A stretch of 45,867 nt of DNA from Massilia horti (GTDB lineage Bacteria > Pseudomonadota > Gammaproteobacteria > Burkholderiales > Burkholderiaceae_D). Both the position numbers and the translations under genes were made by a program. The notes beneath the pieces were generated by a model. The model was not told where the DNA came from and ran no database searches. It worked only from the letters and a program-made list of their open reading frames with translations. Shown piece after piece: positions 18,417 to 28,217 of the stretch. The stretch covers positions 1 through 45,867 of the forward strand of contig NZ_SPUM01000114.1 of assembly GCF_004614195.1 (NCBI RefSeq), written 5' to 3'. Position 1 is the first letter of the stretch. Every line of letters begins with the position of its first letter.

Positions 18417-21400
18417 ATGAACGCACCCCTGGACCGCTCGCACCTCGCGTCCAAGCCCGAGATCACACTCGACGACAAGTGGACGCTCGAGCGCGGCCGC
18501 GCCTTCATGACCGGCACGCAGGCGCTGATCCGCCTGCCGATGCTGCAGCGCGAGCGCGACCTGAAAGGCGGCCTGAACACCGCCGGCTACATCACCGGCT
18601 ACCGCGGCTCGCCCGTCACGCAGGTCGACCAGACCGCATGGAAAGCCAAAAAGCACCTGGAAGCGCACCACGTCCACTTCCACCCGGGCATGAACGAGGA
18701 CCTGGCGGCGACCGCGGTCTGGGGTACCCAGCAGACCAACCTGTTCAAGGACGCAAAGTACGACGGCGTATTCGCCATGTGGTACGGCAAGGGTCCCGGC
18801 GTCGACCGTTGCGGCGACGTCTTCAAGCACGGCAACAATGCCGGCTCGGCCCAACACGGCGGCGTGCTGGTGCTGGCCGGCGACGACCATGCCGCCAAAT
18901 CCTCATCCACCGCGCACCAGTCGGACCACATCCTGCACCATTGCGGCATTCCCGTGCTGTATCCGGCGACCGTGCAGGAATACATCGACTACGGCCTGCA
19001 CGCCTGGGCGATGAGCCGCTACACGGGCCTGTGGGTGTCGATGAAGTGCGTGACCGACATCATCGAATCGGGCGCGGTTGTCGACCTTGACCCGGACCGG
19101 GTGCAGATCGTCACCCCGACCGATTTCGAGCTGCCTGCTGGCGGCCTGAACATCCGTTGGCCGGACGCCGTGCTCGACCAGGAAGTGCGGATGACCAACC
19201 ACAAGTGGTACGCCGCCCTGGCCTACGCCCGCGCCAACAAGCTCAACCGGATCATCTGGGACAGCCCGAAACCCAAAATCGGCATCATCACGGCCGGCAA
19301 ATCCTACCTCGACACCCGCCAGGCGCTGGCCGACCTGGGCATCGACGAGCAGGCGGCGCGCGACATCGGCCTGCGCCTGTTCAAGATCGGCATGACCTGG
19401 CCGCTTGAAGCGGAAGGCGTACACGAGTTCGCGCGCGGCCTGGACGAGATCCTGGTGGTCGAAGAAAAGCGCCAGGTGCTCGAGTACGCGCTCAAGGAAG
19501 AGCTGTACAACCTGCCGGACGGCGAGCGCCCGCGCGTGGTCGGCAAGTTCGACGATACCGGCGAATGGCATAACAAGAACCGCATGGGCCACGGCGACTG
19601 GCTGCTGCCGGCGACCTACGAACTGAACCCGGCGCAGATCGCCCGCGCGATCGCTTCGCGCATCTCGCACTACTGCGCGGGGCACCCCGTTGAGCAGCGC
19701 GTCAAGGAACGCATCGCCTTCCTGGAAGCGAAGGAGCTGGTCCTCAAGAACATGCCGGCCAAGGCCGACCCGGCGACCGACCGCATCCCGTACTTCTGCT
19801 CCGGCTGCCCGCACAACAGCTCCACCAAGGTACCGGAAGGCTCGCGCGCCATGGCCGGCATCGGCTGCCACTACATGGTGCTGTGGATGGACCGCGAAAC
19901 CTCGACCTTCACCCACATGGGCGCGGAAGGGGCGACCTGGATCGGCCAGGCGCCGTTCACCGGTGAAAAGCACGTGTTCGCCAACCTGGGCGACGGCACC
20001 TACTTCCACTCCGGCGTGCTGGCGATCCGCGCCGCGGTCGCGGCCAAGGTCAACATCACCTACAAGATCCTGTACAACGACGCCGTCGCCATGACCGGCG
20101 GCCAGAACGTCGACGGCCCGCTCGACCCGGGCAGGATCAGCCGCCAGCTCGCGGCCGAAGGCGTCAAGCCGATCGTGGTCGTCACCGACGAACCGGCCAA
20201 GTACCCGGACGACTACCAGTGGGCCGAGGGCGTCACGGTGCGCCACCGTTCCGAGCTGATGGACGTGCAGCGCGAACTGCGCGAGATGCCTGGCGTGTCG
20301 GCCATGATCTACGACCAGACCTGCGCATCGGAGAAGCGCCGCCGCCGCAAGAAGGGCGCCTATCCCGACCCGGCCAAGCGCGCGGTGATCAACGAAGCCG
20401 TCTGCGAAGGCTGCGGCGACTGCTCCAAGCAGTCGAACTGCCTGTCGGTCGAACCGCTCGAGACCGAACTGGGCCGCAAGCGCCAGATCAACCAGTCCTC
20501 CTGCAACAAGGACTTCTCGTGCGTGACCGGCTTTTGCCCCAGCTTCGTCACGGTCGAAGGCGGCGCGCTGAAAAAGCCCAAGAAGGCTGCGGGCAGCGAC
20601 GCGTCCGCGTTGCCGGCCCTGCCCAGCCCCCAACTGCCCGGCACCGCCACGCCATTCGGCATTCTCGTCACCGGCATTGGCGGCACCGGCGTGGTCACCG
20701 TCGGCCAGATCCTGGCGATGGCGGCCCACGTCGAGGGCAAGGGCGCGCTGGTGCTCGACATGAGCGGCCTGGCCCAGAAAGGCGGGCCGGTGATGTCGCA
20801 CGTGCGCCTGGCCGACCGCCAGGAAGACCTGCACTCGACGCGCGTGGGCACCGGCAGCGCCGACCTGGTGATCGGCTGCGACCAGATCGTCACCGCCAGC
20901 CGCGACGCGCTGTCACGCATGGGCGAAGGCCGCACCTTCGCCGCGGTCAACGCCACCGGCGCCACCACCGCCGCCTTCATCAAGGACCCGAACTGGCAGT
21001 TCCCGGCCGAAGGTTCGCGCGCCTCGATCGTGCAGGCCTGCGGCGCAGCCAACGTCGACTTTGTCGATGCCGGCCACATCGCCACCACGCTCATGGGCGA
21101 CGCGATTGCCACCAACATGTTCATGCTCGGCTACGCGTTCCAGAAGGGCCGCGTGCCGCTCGCCGAAGCGTCGATCATGAAGGCGATTGAATTGAACGGC
21201 GTGTCGATCCCGTTCAACAAGGCCGCCTTCAACTGGGGCCGCACCGCCGCGCACGACCTGGCCAGCGTGCAGAAGCTCGTGACCCCGGCCAAGGTAATCG
21301 AGTTCAAACGCCCGCAGGGCCTGGACGAGATCATCGCGCGCCGCGTGGAACTGCTGACCGCCTACCAGAACGCCGACTACGCCGGGCAGTACAAGGCGTT

Positions 21401-21968
21401 TGTCGACAAGGTACGGGCCGAGGAAGCGCGGCTTGGCGAAGGCTCGCGCCTGACCGAAGCGGTCGCGCGTTACCTGTACAAGCTGATGGCCTACAAGGAC
21501 GAGTACGAAATCGCGCGCCTGTACACGGACCCGGCGTTCAAGGAAAAGATCGGCGCCATGTTCGAAGGCGACGTCACGCTCAAATTCCACCTCGCCCCGC
21601 CGCTGCTGGCGAAGAAGGACAAGGAAGGCCACCTGGTCAAGCGCGAATACGGCCCGTGGATGATGAAGGCGTTCGGCGTGCTGGCCAAGCTGAAGGGCCT
21701 GCGCGGCACCCCGTTCGACGTGTTCGGTTATACGGACGAGCGCAAGACGGAGCGTGCGCTGATCGAGAACTACCGCACGACTGTGGAGGCGCTGCTGCCC
21801 AGGCTCGGCGCCGACAACCTGGCGCAGGCGGTGGCGATTGCCAGCATCCCGGAAGACATCCGCGGCTTTGGCCACGTCAAGGAGCGCAACCTGACCGCAG
21901 CCAAGGAGAAGGAGGCACGACTGGTGGCGGCGTACCACATGCAAGCCGCGCCACCGCGGGTGGCCTGA
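18417..21968 (+). CDS. Fused indolepyruvate ferredoxin oxidoreductase
   Basis: A 1183-residue single-chain 2-oxoacid:ferredoxin oxidoreductase that oxidatively decarboxylates aryl pyruvates (from Trp, Phe, Tyr transamination) to acyl-CoAs with thiamine diphosphate. The N-terminal half has the IorA-like TPP region (YFCSGCPHNSSTKVPEG, Cys461 and Cys464). A cysteine cluster CEGCGDCSKQSNC (Cys663, 666, 669, 675) and later SSCNKDFSCVTGFCPSF should hold an Fe-S centre. The C-terminal gamma/IorB-like domain starts with GILVTGIGGTGVVTVGQILAMAA. ATG 18417 follows GGAG at 18407-18410. Downstream of hppD, it suggests aromatic amino acid catabolism. Confidence 0.95.
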   Translation: MNAPLDRSHLASKPEITLDDKWTLERGRAFMTGTQALIRLPMLQRERDLKGGLNTAGYITGYRGSPVTQVDQTAWKAKKHLEAHHVHFHPGMNEDLAATAVWGTQQTNLFKDAKYDGVFAMWYGKGPGVDRCGDVFKHGNNAGSAQHGGVLVLAGDDHAAKSSSTAHQSDHILHHCGIPVLYPATVQEYIDYGLHAWAMSRYTGLWVSMKCVTDIIESGAVVDLDPDRVQIVTPTDFELPAGGLNIRWPDAVLDQEVRMTNHKWYAALAYARANKLNRIIWDSPKPKIGIITAGKSYLDTRQALADLGIDEQAARDIGLRLFKIGMTWPLEAEGVHEFARGLDEILVVEEKRQVLEYALKEELYNLPDGERPRVVGKFDDTGEWHNKNRMGHGDWLLPATYELNPAQIARAIASRISHYCAGHPVEQRVKERIAFLEAKELVLKNMPAKADPATDRIPYFCSGCPHNSSTKVPEGSRAMAGIGCHYMVLWMDRETSTFTHMGAEGATWIGQAPFTGEKHVFANLGDGTYFHSGVLAIRAAVAAKVNITYKILYNDAVAMTGGQNVDGPLDPGRISRQLAAEGVKPIVVVTDEPAKYPDDYQWAEGVTVRHRSELMDVQRELREMPGVSAMIYDQTCASEKRRRRKKGAYPDPAKRAVINEAVCEGCGDCSKQSNCLSVEPLETELGRKRQINQSSCNKDFSCVTGFCPSFVTVEGGALKKPKKAAGSDASALPALPSPQLPGTATPFGILVTGIGGTGVVTVGQILAMAAHVEGKGALVLDMSGLAQKGGPVMSHVRLADRQEDLHSTRVGTGSADLVIGCDQIVTASRDALSRMGEGRTFAAVNATGATTAAFIKDPNWQFPAEGSRASIVQACGAANVDFVDAGHIATTLMGDAIATNMFMLGYAFQKGRVPLAEASIMKAIELNGVSIPFNKAAFNWGRTAAHDLASVQKLVTPAKVIEFKRPQGLDEIIARRVELLTAYQNADYAGQYKAFVDKVRAEEARLGEGSRLTEAVARYLYKLMAYKDEYEIARLYTDPAFKEKIGAMFEGDVTLKFHLAPPLLAKKDKEGHLVKREYGPWMMKAFGVLAKLKGLRGTPFDVFGYTDERKTERALIENYRTTVEALLPRLGADNLAQAVAIASIPEDIRGFGHVKERNLTAAKEKEARLVAAYHMQAAPPRVA

Positions 21969-21973
21969 CATGA

Positions 21974-22004
21974 AAATGGCCCGCGTGAAGCGGGCCATTT
22001 TTTT
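21974..22004 (+). terminator. Rho-independent terminator of the oxidoreductase gene
   Basis: An 11-bp perfect stem AAATGGCCCGC (21974-21984) with GCGGGCCATTT (21990-22000), loop GTGAA, followed by a run of T to 22004. It starts 5 bp after the stop codon. Confidence 0.92.
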
Positions 22005-22069
22005 AGGTATGTCAGCGCTAAATGTGGGCCTCTTAGGCCGCGCCGATCAGTAGCGCGTCGCATGAAGAC

Positions 22070-22176
22070 CGTAGGGTGCGCACCTGTGCGCACGCGGTCA
22101 CCGTTTGCTGTCTTGCGGCTGCAGCGCCACTACGCGACCTTCGCGAACCGCGTGCGCACTTCGTGCACACCCTACG
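22070..22176 (+). repeat. Family B palindromic repeat, copy B4
   Basis: A full copy. The left arm is canonical; the right arm has GCGCACTTCGTGCACACCCTACG in place of GCGCACAGGTGCGCACCCTACG. The core GGTCACCGTTTGC and TTCGCGAACCGCG blocks are present, in the same direction as B2. It is one of three structured elements that fill the 384 bp between the oxidoreductase and the TPR relic. Confidence 0.88.
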
Positions 22177-22212
22177 GTCCGCACAGGCCGCCGGTCACGG
22201 ACCAGTTTTCGC

Positions 22213-22333
22213 AGGGTGGGCGGGTTTCCCGCCCACGCGTTCAACTAACATGGAACTTGTCCGGATTTGGCCCGTCATCGCTGAACGTGTGGGCAGGAGA
22301 ACCTGCCCACCCTACGCCTCCCAGCTAACGGTG
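22213..22333 (+). repeat. Family A palindromic repeat, copy A2
   Basis: Begins AGGGTGGGCGGG, has a short stem (GGGCGGGTTTCCCGCCC), then CACGCGTTCAACTAACATGGAAC, ATCGCTGAACGTGTGGGC, GCCCACCCTACG and ends CCCAGCTAACGGTG. The blocks match A1 in order, but the apical stem at the left is much shorter than in A1. It lies 37 bp after B4. Confidence 0.75.
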
Positions 22334-22352
22334 CTTTTTTTGATGAGCTGCC

Positions 22353-23096
22353 TTAGCCCCTGGACTGCAGCGCCACGATCCGCTTTTCCACCGATCGCGC
22401 AGCTTGGCCTCGCCGCCGCGCCCCGCCTTTTCCCACAGCGCGACGTTCCGCTCCGCATAGCCCGCGGCACCGGCTGCATTGCCTTGCGCCGCCGTGATTT
22501 CGGCCAGGGCTTCGAGGTCGTCAGCGATCTCCTGCGTCGCACCACCATGTTCGGCCCGGGCGAGCCGTTCACGTACAGTGGTTCGGCTGCCGCATACTGT
22601 TTCAAGGCCCTGTAGATGAGCGCCAGTTCGTCCTTGGTTTCACGAACATCCGGGTGGTCAGGACCGAACATGTCCAGCATGGTCGCAAGCGCCTCCTGCT
22701 GCAGCGTCAGGGCGCGCGCAGGCTCGCCCCGCATCCGATACAGTACTGCCAGGTCTGTTTTGATGCGGGTCGCGCGGATCGTATCGGGAACAGGCATCTT
22801 GGTGTACTGGGCAAGCGCCAGCACGTACATCCCTTCGGCCTGCGCCAGGTCGTTCATGCCGTGGTGGAGTTCGCTGATATAGCCCTGCATGTGCGTTACA
22901 TCGGCGAAGTCGGCGTTGACGCGTCCGCGTGCCGTTCTCAATTCCTTCGCTGACGACTTGTTGCGCTGCGCGTCCTTTGCGTGGGCCGCTGCATCCTGCA
23001 CCGCGACCAGCGCGCGCCTGCTGCCCTCCAGTTCCGTTTCGTATTGCGCGAGGGCGGCCTGGGCCAAAGTGAGCGCGCCTTGCAGGTCTCCAGCCC
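22353..23096 (-). pseudogene. Decayed TPR (kinesin-light-chain type) protein gene
   Basis: The readable product has TPR units such as GDLQGALTLAQAALAQYE and ARALTLQQEALATMLDMFGPDHPDVRETKDELALIYRALKQYAAAEPLY. Three lesions are visible. The 5' end is lost: an in-frame TAA lies just before IRAGDLQGAL and no ATG precedes the repeat. Near 22530-22560 the natural protein continues in another frame (ADDLEALAEITAAQGNAAGAAGYAERN). Near 22395 it shifts again to end VEKRIVALQSRG and TAA at 22353-22355. With family A abutting the 3' end, this looks like a relic. A sequencing error could explain one shift but not the lost 5' end. Confidence 0.7.
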
Positions 23097-23227
23097 TGAT
23101 TTATTTAACGAATTGTAGCTGACTTTATATGACGTTTGGTTGCGCCTCATGCCCTTGCTGTGGGGGAATGCCAACGGTTACAGTCTATTTCAACCTTCGC
23201 AAGCGGCCCCGACTATAATCGGGCCGC

Positions 23228-24802
23228 ATGAAGCTGCCATCCGTCACTTTTGTTCGCCCGGCCGGGTTACCGGTTGCCCTCATTTCCAGCCTCGCGCTGC
23301 TGTCGCTGCTTGCCGGCTGCGGAGGGGGAGGGGGATCTTCCGGCTCCTCCCAGTTTCCCGATCCTGGCTCGAGCTCGCAGGGCGACCCGATCCCGACCGA
23401 CGTCTTCAACACCTACTGGAACCTCTGCGCCGCGCCGCGCAAAGGCGTGGACATTGACGGCAAGCCCTACCCGGACCGCCAAGGCACGCTGCTGGACGAA
23501 CTGAAGTTCCTGCGTGGCTGGGCCAACGACTACTACCTCTGGTACAGGGAGATTCCGACCACCTACCGGATGGCCAACTTCGACAACGCGCTCGACTACT
23601 TCAACGTGCTCAAGACGCCTGCGCTGACCGCGTCCGGAAAGCCGAAGGACAAGTACCACTTCACCTATCCCAGCGACGAGTGGGACGCCATGAACACCTC
23701 CGGCATCGACTTCGGTTACGGCGTCACCTGGACGCGCAACAGCGCCACGGCGCCGCGCACCTGGCAGGCCGCGATCGTCGTGCCGGGTTCCCCTGCCGCC
23801 GTTGCCGGCATGCGCCGCGGCGACCTGCTGGTCCGGGTCGACGGGGTGGATTTCGTCAACGCCAACGACAAGGCATCGGTCGACAGGATCAACGCCGGCC
23901 TGTTCCCCGAGAGAGAGGGCGAGCGCCACACATTCACGGTCCGTCGCGCCAATGTGGATATCGCCATGACGCTGGCTGCCGCCAACGTGGTGTCGGACCC
24001 TGTGCAAAACGTCAAGGTGATCGACACACCAACTGGCAAGGTTGGCTACCTGACCTTCAGCAGCCACAATGCCGTCTCCGAAAAACAGCTGATCGACGCC
24101 TTCAACCAGCTCAAGGCCGCCGGCGCGACCGACCTGGTTATCGACATGCGCTACAACGGCGGAGGCCTGTTGTACCTGGCGAGCGAACTGGCGTACATGA
24201 TCGCCGGTCCGGCGCGCACCAAAAACATGACCTTCGAGCGCCTGCAGTACAACGACAAGACTCCTCCCCAGGCCCCGATCCCGTTCCGCTCGACGGCATA
24301 CGGGTTTGAGACGGCCAATCCGGCCACGCCCGGCCAGGCGTTGCCTTACCTCGGTCTCGATCGGGTGACGGTGCTGACCACGGCGGGCACCTGCTCGGCC
24401 AGCGAAGCGGTGATCAACGGCCTGCGCGGCGTGGACGTGGAGGTGAACCTGATTGGCGGGCAGACCTGCGGCAAACCCTACGGATTCACGCCTACGCCGA
24501 ACTGCGGCACGACGTATTTCTCGGTTGAGTTCGGGGGCGTCAACCAGAAGGGCTTTGGCGATTACGCGGACGGCATGGCGCCGACCTGCAATGTGGCGGA
24601 CGACCTGTCGCACGAAGTCGGCGACCCGGCCGAGGGGCTGCTCGCGGCGGCGCTCAACTACCGCGTCACCAACGCCTGTCCGCCAGTGTTGATGGCGCGG
24701 GCAATGTCGTCATCGTCATCGTCGTCCACGCCGGCGCCGACGCCGATGACGCTGGTGCGGCCCGAGGCGAAGGAAATTTCGATCTACACGCGGCCGCGTT
24801 GA
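23228..24802 (+). CDS. S41 family (C-terminal processing) peptidase, predicted lipoprotein
   Basis: A 524-residue serine protease. The N-terminus is a lipoprotein signal with lipobox LLAGC (Cys31), then a flexible GGGGGSSGSS linker, so it is probably anchored in the outer membrane facing the periplasm. A PDZ domain lies around residues 160-250 (SPAAVAGMRRGDLLVRVDGVDF). The S41 core has YLTFSSHN, LVIDMRYNGGG, the nucleophile region GTCSASEA (Ser390/Ser392) and the candidate general base Lys416 in CGKPYG. Near the C-terminus there is a SSSSSS/TPAPTP low-complexity tail. Substrate unknown. Confidence 0.93.
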   Translation: MKLPSVTFVRPAGLPVALISSLALLSLLAGCGGGGGSSGSSQFPDPGSSSQGDPIPTDVFNTYWNLCAAPRKGVDIDGKPYPDRQGTLLDELKFLRGWANDYYLWYREIPTTYRMANFDNALDYFNVLKTPALTASGKPKDKYHFTYPSDEWDAMNTSGIDFGYGVTWTRNSATAPRTWQAAIVVPGSPAAVAGMRRGDLLVRVDGVDFVNANDKASVDRINAGLFPEREGERHTFTVRRANVDIAMTLAAANVVSDPVQNVKVIDTPTGKVGYLTFSSHNAVSEKQLIDAFNQLKAAGATDLVIDMRYNGGGLLYLASELAYMIAGPARTKNMTFERLQYNDKTPPQAPIPFRSTAYGFETANPATPGQALPYLGLDRVTVLTTAGTCSASEAVINGLRGVDVEVNLIGGQTCGKPYGFTPTPNCGTTYFSVEFGGVNQKGFGDYADGMAPTCNVADDLSHEVGDPAEGLLAAALNYRVTNACPPVLMARAMSSSSSSSTPAPTPMTLVRPEAKEISIYTRPR

Positions 24803-24848
24803 CGTATCGGGCATGGATGTAAACCCTACGGCCTGATGGATGGAGCGT

Positions 24849-24967
24849 CGTAGGGTGCGCACCTGTGCGCACGCGGTTCGCGAACATGGCGTAGTGGTGC
24901 GGCAGCCGCAAGTCTGCACACGGTGACCGCGTGCGCACAGGTCCTCGGCGGCCCCGCGCCCCCTACG
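24849..24967 (-). repeat. Family B palindromic repeat, copy B5 (reverse orientation)
   Basis: A full copy whose core reads CGGTTCGCGAAC then CGGTGACCGCG on the plus strand, so it is inverted relative to B2 and B4. The right arm is the GAGGACCTGTGCGCAC variant (on the minus strand), as in half copy B3. It fills the gap before the M14 peptidase gene. Confidence 0.88.
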
Positions 24968-25049
24968 CGTAACCACAAGCGCCCCTACCACCCAAGCGCA
25001 CAGCTATAATTTCCGGCTTAATACTTCCTCAACTGCCGGAGCCTCCTCG

Positions 25050-26810
25050 ATGATTCGTCCCGCCTTGACGCTTGCCCTGCTCGCCGCCGTCCCCTTGTCG
25101 CATGCCGCGCCCGACCTGACCACGGTCTCCGAGCGCTCGGGCTTCGAAAAGACGGGCCGCTTCGACGAAGTGCCCAAGCTGTGTGCCGACTTCCAGAAGG
25201 CTTACCCCAAAGAGGTCAAGTGCATCGAGTTCGGCCGCACGCCGGAGGATCGCCCGATGCTGGCGCTGGTCGCCACCCGCACCGGCGCCTTGACCCCGCA
25301 GGCCGCACGCAAGAAGGGCCTGCCGGTCACGTTGATCCAGGGCGGCATCCACGCTGGCGAAATCGACGGCAAGGACGCCGGCTTCCTGGCGCTGCGCGAG
25401 ATGCTGGCGAACCGTGCGGCCAAGGGGGCGCTCGACAAGCAGGTGCTGTTGTTCGTCCCGGTCTTCAACGTCGACGGCCACGAACGCTTCGCCAAATGGA
25501 ACCGCCCGAACCAGCGCGGCCCGGTCGAGATGGGCTGGCGCACCACGGCGCAGAACTTCAATCTCAACCGCGACTACATGAAGGTCGACGCGCCCGAGAT
25601 GCAGGCCATGCTGGCGCTGGTGAACGCGTGGGACCCGCTCACCTACGTCGACCTGCACGTCACCGATGGCGCCAAGTTCCAGCACGACGTGTCGATCCAG
25701 GTCGAGCCGGTGGTCTCGGGCGACCCCGAACTGCGCAAGGCGGGCCTGGCGCTGCGCACCAACGTCATCGCCGACATCAGCAAGCAAGGCTCGATGCCGC
25801 AGTCGTACTACATGTCCTTCACAAAGACCGACGACCCGTCCTCCGGCTTTGCGGACGGCGTCTACGATCCGCGCTATTCGACCGGCTACTTCCAGCTGCG
25901 TAACCGCATCGGGGTGCTGGTCGAGACCCACTCGTGGAAGGACTATCCGACCCGCGTGCGCATCACCTACAACACGGTGATCTCCGTGCTCGAACAGGTG
26001 GCCGCGCATGGCCAGGAATGGCAGCATCTCGCGTTCCAGGCTGACGGCCGCGCCACCAGGCTGGCCGGTTCGCCGGTGCCGATGTCGTACAAGACCACCG
26101 ACAAGACGCGGATGGTCGACTTCCAGGGCTATGCCTACACCCGCACCCCGTCCGACGTTTCCGGCATCTTGATGACGCGGTACGACGAAACCAAACCGCA
26201 GGTCTGGCACGTGCCGCTGCGCGACGAAGTGGTGCCCGACCTTGAGTTGACTGCGCCGGGCGCCGGCTACATTGTGCCGGCGGCGCAGGCGCGGCTGGTG
26301 GCGGCCAAGCTGGACCAGCACGGCATCACCTACCGCGTGCTGAACCAGGCGCAGGGCAGCGCCCCGGTCGAGACCTTCCGCGCCGATAAGGCGGTGTTCT
26401 CCGCGACCTCGTTCGAGTCGCATCAGCGGCTAGCAGTGGAAGGCAGCTGGAAGCCGGAGCCGCGGCCGGTCGCGAAGGGTTCGCTGTTCGTGCCGATCGC
26501 TCAGGCCAAGGCGCGTCTGGTGATGGCGCTGCTCGAACCGAAGGCGCCGGACTCGCTGCTCGCCTGGGGCTTGTTCAACAATGCGTTCGAGCGCAAGGAA
26601 TACATGGAAGAATACGTGGCCGAGGAGGTGGCGCGCGAGCAGATGGCCAAAAATCCGGTGCTGGCGGCCGAATTCAAACAGAAGGTCGAGAGCGACCCTG
26701 CCTTGGCCAACAATCCCCGCGCGCGCCTCGAGTTTTTCGCGCGCCGCCACGCATCGTGGGACGAGCGCTTGAACCTCTACCCGGTGATGCGCGCCAACGT
26801 CGCCCCGTGA
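25050..26810 (+). CDS. Secreted M14 family zinc carboxypeptidase
   Basis: A 586-residue metallopeptidase with a cleavable signal peptide (MIRPALTLALLAAVPLSHAA), so exported. Zinc ligands are visible as His101 and Glu104 in GGIHAGEIDGKDAG, and His203 in YVDLHVTDG. The catalytic glutamate is Glu292 in VLVETHSWKDY. NFNLNRDYMKVDAPE is the usual substrate-binding NxxR region. The ~250 C-terminal residues after the catalytic domain are conserved in similar proteins but have no function I can name. Likely role is peptide scavenging. Confidence 0.93.
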   Translation: MIRPALTLALLAAVPLSHAAPDLTTVSERSGFEKTGRFDEVPKLCADFQKAYPKEVKCIEFGRTPEDRPMLALVATRTGALTPQAARKKGLPVTLIQGGIHAGEIDGKDAGFLALREMLANRAAKGALDKQVLLFVPVFNVDGHERFAKWNRPNQRGPVEMGWRTTAQNFNLNRDYMKVDAPEMQAMLALVNAWDPLTYVDLHVTDGAKFQHDVSIQVEPVVSGDPELRKAGLALRTNVIADISKQGSMPQSYYMSFTKTDDPSSGFADGVYDPRYSTGYFQLRNRIGVLVETHSWKDYPTRVRITYNTVISVLEQVAAHGQEWQHLAFQADGRATRLAGSPVPMSYKTTDKTRMVDFQGYAYTRTPSDVSGILMTRYDETKPQVWHVPLRDEVVPDLELTAPGAGYIVPAAQARLVAAKLDQHGITYRVLNQAQGSAPVETFRADKAVFSATSFESHQRLAVEGSWKPEPRPVAKGSLFVPIAQAKARLVMALLEPKAPDSLLAWGLFNNAFERKEYMEEYVAEEVAREQMAKNPVLAAEFKQKVESDPALANNPRARLEFFARRHASWDERLNLYPVMRANVAP

Positions 26811-26822
26811 TCGCTGCTGCTC

Positions 26823-27251
26823 TCACACGGTTACGGCCAGGATCACGCTGGATGCCTTGAAGATTGCCGTCGCCGGCTGGCCTGGCGCCAGGTCCAGGCT
26901 GGCCGCGCCGTCGTTCGTCACCACCGCCGACACGGACAGTCCGCCAGCGAGCGCGATCGTGACCTCACTGTTCACCGAGCCGCGCTGAATCCTGGAGACC
27001 GTGCCGGCCAACCGGTTGCGCGCCGAGAAGCTGGCCTTTTCGTCAGCGGTCACCACCACCACGGATGACGGTGGCACGAGCGCCACCACATCGCAGCCGG
27101 GAAACATGCCAAGGTGCTCGGCGCTGGCGTGCGTGATCATGGCGACGATCTTCTGACCGCCAGCCGTCTCGAGTTCAATCTCGTCGTTCACCGCGCCTGG
27201 ATTGATCGACGCGACCTTTCCCGGAAACTGGTTGCGTGCGCTGGTCTTCAT
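26823..27251 (-). CDS. Di-Mop (TOBE) molybdate-binding protein
   Basis: A 142-residue protein made of two tandem Mop/TOBE units, residues about 4-70 and 74-142. Each begins with SARNxxxGxVxxIxxGxVNxE (SARNQFPGKVASINPGAVNDEIEL; SARNRLAGTVSRIQRGSVNSEVTI). Such cytoplasmic proteins bind molybdate or tungstate as oligomers and act in storage or homeostasis. I chose ATG 27251, preceded by GGAGAAAGAGC; a longer open frame upstream lacks family similarity. No molybdate transporter is adjacent. Confidence 0.9.
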   Translation of the reverse strand: MKTSARNQFPGKVASINPGAVNDEIELETAGGQKIVAMITHASAEHLGMFPGCDVVALVPPSSVVVVTADEKASFSARNRLAGTVSRIQRGSVNSEVTIALAGGLSVSAVVTNDGAASLDLAPGQPATAIFKASSVILAVTV

Positions 27252-27493
27252 GCTCTTTCTCCAATAAAAAGCGGCGGGAGAGCGTCCCCGCCGAAAAATC
27301 ACATGATGGGAAAACGAGACGCTCAGGCTTTCGACAGCTTGACTTGGGTAAGTTCGCCGCGCCAGTGCCTGGCCACGGGGCCGAATTTTGCGGCACGGCT
27401 GGCGTGAAGGCTTAAGATGGGCAGGCAACCGATCCGCTTCCCATGAAACGGCCGCAGCAGGGGCGCGTTTTTCGGGCCGGCAAGGAGTCGATG

Positions 27494-28198
27494 ATGGATG
27501 ACACTGCACTGCGCGATCCGCTTCCGCTTGTGCTCCTGGTGCTGACCGTGACGACCGGGCTGATCGATGCCGTCAGCGTGCTCGGCCTGGGACGGGTGTT
27601 CATCGCTAACATGACCGGCAATGTGGCCTTTCTCGGTTTTGCGATCGGTGGTGCGCCCGGGTTTTCGGTCCCGCGCTGTCTCACCGCGGTCGGCGGGTTC
27701 CTGCTTGGCGCCGCCATTGGCGCACGCCTGTGCAAGACATTGGCGAAGGTACCGCGCCGCCGTTGGCTGATGATCATTGGCTGCCTGGAAGCGGCGCTGC
27801 TCCTTGCCGCCGCACTGTTCGCCATCGGCTACGACCTGGACAAGTTGGTGCCAGTCACCCAGCTATACGGGCTGATCCTGACCACCTCGCTGGCGATGGG
27901 CGTGCGAAACGCGACCACGCGCCAGCTCGCCGTCCCCGACCTGACCACCACGGTGCTGGCCCAGACGCTGACCGGTTTGGCCGCGGACTCGTTCCTTGCG
28001 GGCAAGGACAATCCGCGCTGGACACGCCGTGCAGCAGCCGTGGTGTGTATGTTCCTGGGCGCCACTCTGGGAGCAGCGCTGATTTATGCCATCGGGCTGG
28101 CGGTGCCGCTCGCGCTGGCCGGTGTGCTGGTGCTCGCTGCCATGTTCGCTTACGCGCTGCATCCGGCCTCGATGGCCGCAGGTCGCCAGGCGCGCTGA
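27494..28198 (+). CDS. YoaK family (DUF1275) membrane protein
   Basis: A 234-residue integral membrane protein with about six hydrophobic segments. The family signature GLIDAVSVLGLGRVFIANMTGNVAFLGFAIGG is near residues 20-50. ATG 27494 is preferred since AAGGAG at 27482-27487 is then 6 nt away; the ATG at 27491 and one at 27443 are alternatives. Function of the family is not established. It is monocistronic, convergent with the carbonic anhydrase gene, with 19 bp between stops. Confidence 0.9.
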   Translation: MDDTALRDPLPLVLLVLTVTTGLIDAVSVLGLGRVFIANMTGNVAFLGFAIGGAPGFSVPRCLTAVGGFLLGAAIGARLCKTLAKVPRRRWLMIIGCLEAALLLAAALFAIGYDLDKLVPVTQLYGLILTTSLAMGVRNATTRQLAVPDLTTTVLAQTLTGLAADSFLAGKDNPRWTRRAAAVVCMFLGATLGAALIYAIGLAVPLALAGVLVLAAMFAYALHPASMAAGRQAR

Positions 28199-28217
28199 CC
28201 AAAGAGCGTTCCGCGCT

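Noticed and set aside
18903..20834. Frame of about 640 codons antisense to the oxidoreductase gene
   Set aside because: Same shadow pattern; the sense strand has clear TPP and Fe-S motifs.
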